The notes under the pieces are model-generated. The model was not told the DNA's origin, did no database searches, and saw nothing but the letters and a program-made list of their open reading frames with translations. A stretch of 64,000 nucleotides of DNA from Bacteroidales bacterium UBA4116 (GTDB lineage Bacteria > Bacteroidota > Bacteroidia > Bacteroidales > Tannerellaceae): positions 43,003 through 107,002 of the forward strand of contig DFXE01000015.1 in NCBI GenBank assembly GCA_002381645.1, written 5' to 3'. Shown here one piece after another: positions 63,551 to 64,000 of this stretch. Within the stretch, counting starts at the first letter, position 1, and every line of letters starts with the position of its first letter. A program made the position numbers and the translations under genes.

Positions 63551-64000
63551 TTAATGATAATAATCAAATTCAAATTTAATATCGTTAAAAAATTCCTGTT
63601 TCTCAGGAGAATCGGAAACGGCATAATCCGCAATAGCCTCTAACACCTTACCGGCCCGGGCTGCATCCCGGCGGCCGTATCTTTTCAGGGCAATCATTGC
63701 GGCACGCTGCACACGCGATACGCCGGCGTCCATTACACTACGCGCCCGTACTATAAAAACGTCATCTGAAAGTGAAGATTGTACATCTTTTGTATAGAAC
63801 GACGCATACAGTAGAAAACCGCAAACCGCTGTATACTCTTTATCACAAAAAATCCAGTCCGCCGCAATTTCTTGGGCAAAGGGCAGATGCTGCATAAGGT
63901 TTTTACAATATTGTTCTGCTATCTCCTGGTAGCGGATGCCGGCGACCCACCGTTCAGCCTGCTCTTTGGTAAAGCTTTCCCACGGTTGCAGCAATGTAGC
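63551..64000 (-). CDS. AlkD-like DNA alkylation repair protein, C-terminal part
   Basis: The frame stays open through the window end, so only the last ~149 residues are visible. They are all-helical HEAT-like repeats. YQEIAEQYCKNLMQHLP, KEYTAVCGFLLYASF and VSRVQRAAMIALKRYGRRDAARAGKVLEAI fit the AlkC/AlkD family of glycosylases that excise alkylated purines. The first residues here are not the true start. It is on the same strand as the Fur-family and purA genes, 54 bp upstream of the Fur-family gene. Confidence 0.8.
   Translation of the reverse strand, partial: ATLLQPWESFTKEQAERWVAGIRYQEIAEQYCKNLMQHLPFAQEIAADWIFCDKEYTAVCGFLLYASFYTKDVQSSLSDDVFIVRARSVMDAGVSRVQRAAMIALKRYGRRDAARAGKVLEAIADYAVSDSPEKQEFFNDIKFEFDYYH

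Noticed and set aside
1..64000. CRISPR array, tRNA, rRNA, IS element or prophage
   Set aside because: No regularly spaced repeats, no cloverleaf-like segment in the gaps, and no transposase, integrase or phage protein were seen.

Overview
This window is chromosomal DNA of a member of the Bacteroidota, most likely order Bacteroidales (a Parabacteroides/Dysgonomonas-like organism is my best guess; the genus is not established). The evidence is a SusC/SusD pair followed by glycan-degrading lipoproteins, DUF6242 and DUF6089-type proteins, two Skp-like proteins behind BamA, a K+-dependent type membrane pyrophosphatase, and the Bacteroidota -7 promoter box TAnnTTTG upstream of many genes, with few Shine-Dalgarno sequences. 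I saw no rRNA, tRNA, CRISPR array or transposase. The window is mostly ordinary housekeeping DNA with two accessory blocks near the left end.

Left end (1-8922): a polysaccharide utilisation locus. It holds the 3' end of a SusC-type receptor, a SusD-type binding lipoprotein, a GH71/GH99-like hydrolase and a SusB-type (inverting) GH97 enzyme. After a 750-bp non-coding stretch packed with nested inverted repeats comes a GH20 beta-hexosaminidase.

8909-14563: a tight, overlapping five-gene minus-strand operon that corresponds, as I recall the families, to the uncharacterised Salmonella STM4011-STM4015 cassette. In transcription order it encodes a WGR + leucine-rich-repeat protein, an ATP-grasp protein, an alkaline-phosphatase/sulfatase-superfamily hydrolase, a HemN/HemW-like radical SAM protein, and a second radical SAM protein with a SPASM-like Cys-rich region fused to a complete HAD phosphatase domain. 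Its function is unknown. It is the best candidate here for an undescribed biochemical system.

14670-35042: upp, an HTH regulator, murB with an MBL hydrolase, nth with a membrane protein, pheS, a MATE transporter, a Tat-exported TIM-barrel protein, a TapB/DUF3108-like exported protein, hppA, a patatin, a cytoplasmic GH13 enzyme, prs, mnmA, the overlapping prmC-recX-comF operon and the divergent ribD.

35149-49318: envelope biogenesis: a DUF6242 lipoprotein, a DUF6089 barrel, uppS, bamA (with a Gly/Tyr tandem repeat), two skp-like genes, murI and a VanX-like dipeptidase, then YccF, an M23 lipoprotein, lepA and a TPR protein.

49381-64000: a UDP-HexNAc epimerase/dehydrogenase pair, eno, an ECF sigma/membrane protein/Spy-like operon, zupT, groES-groEL, hisS, a GH43 lipoprotein, a YugP-type protease, purA, a Fur-family regulator and the end of an AlkD-like protein cut by the window edge.
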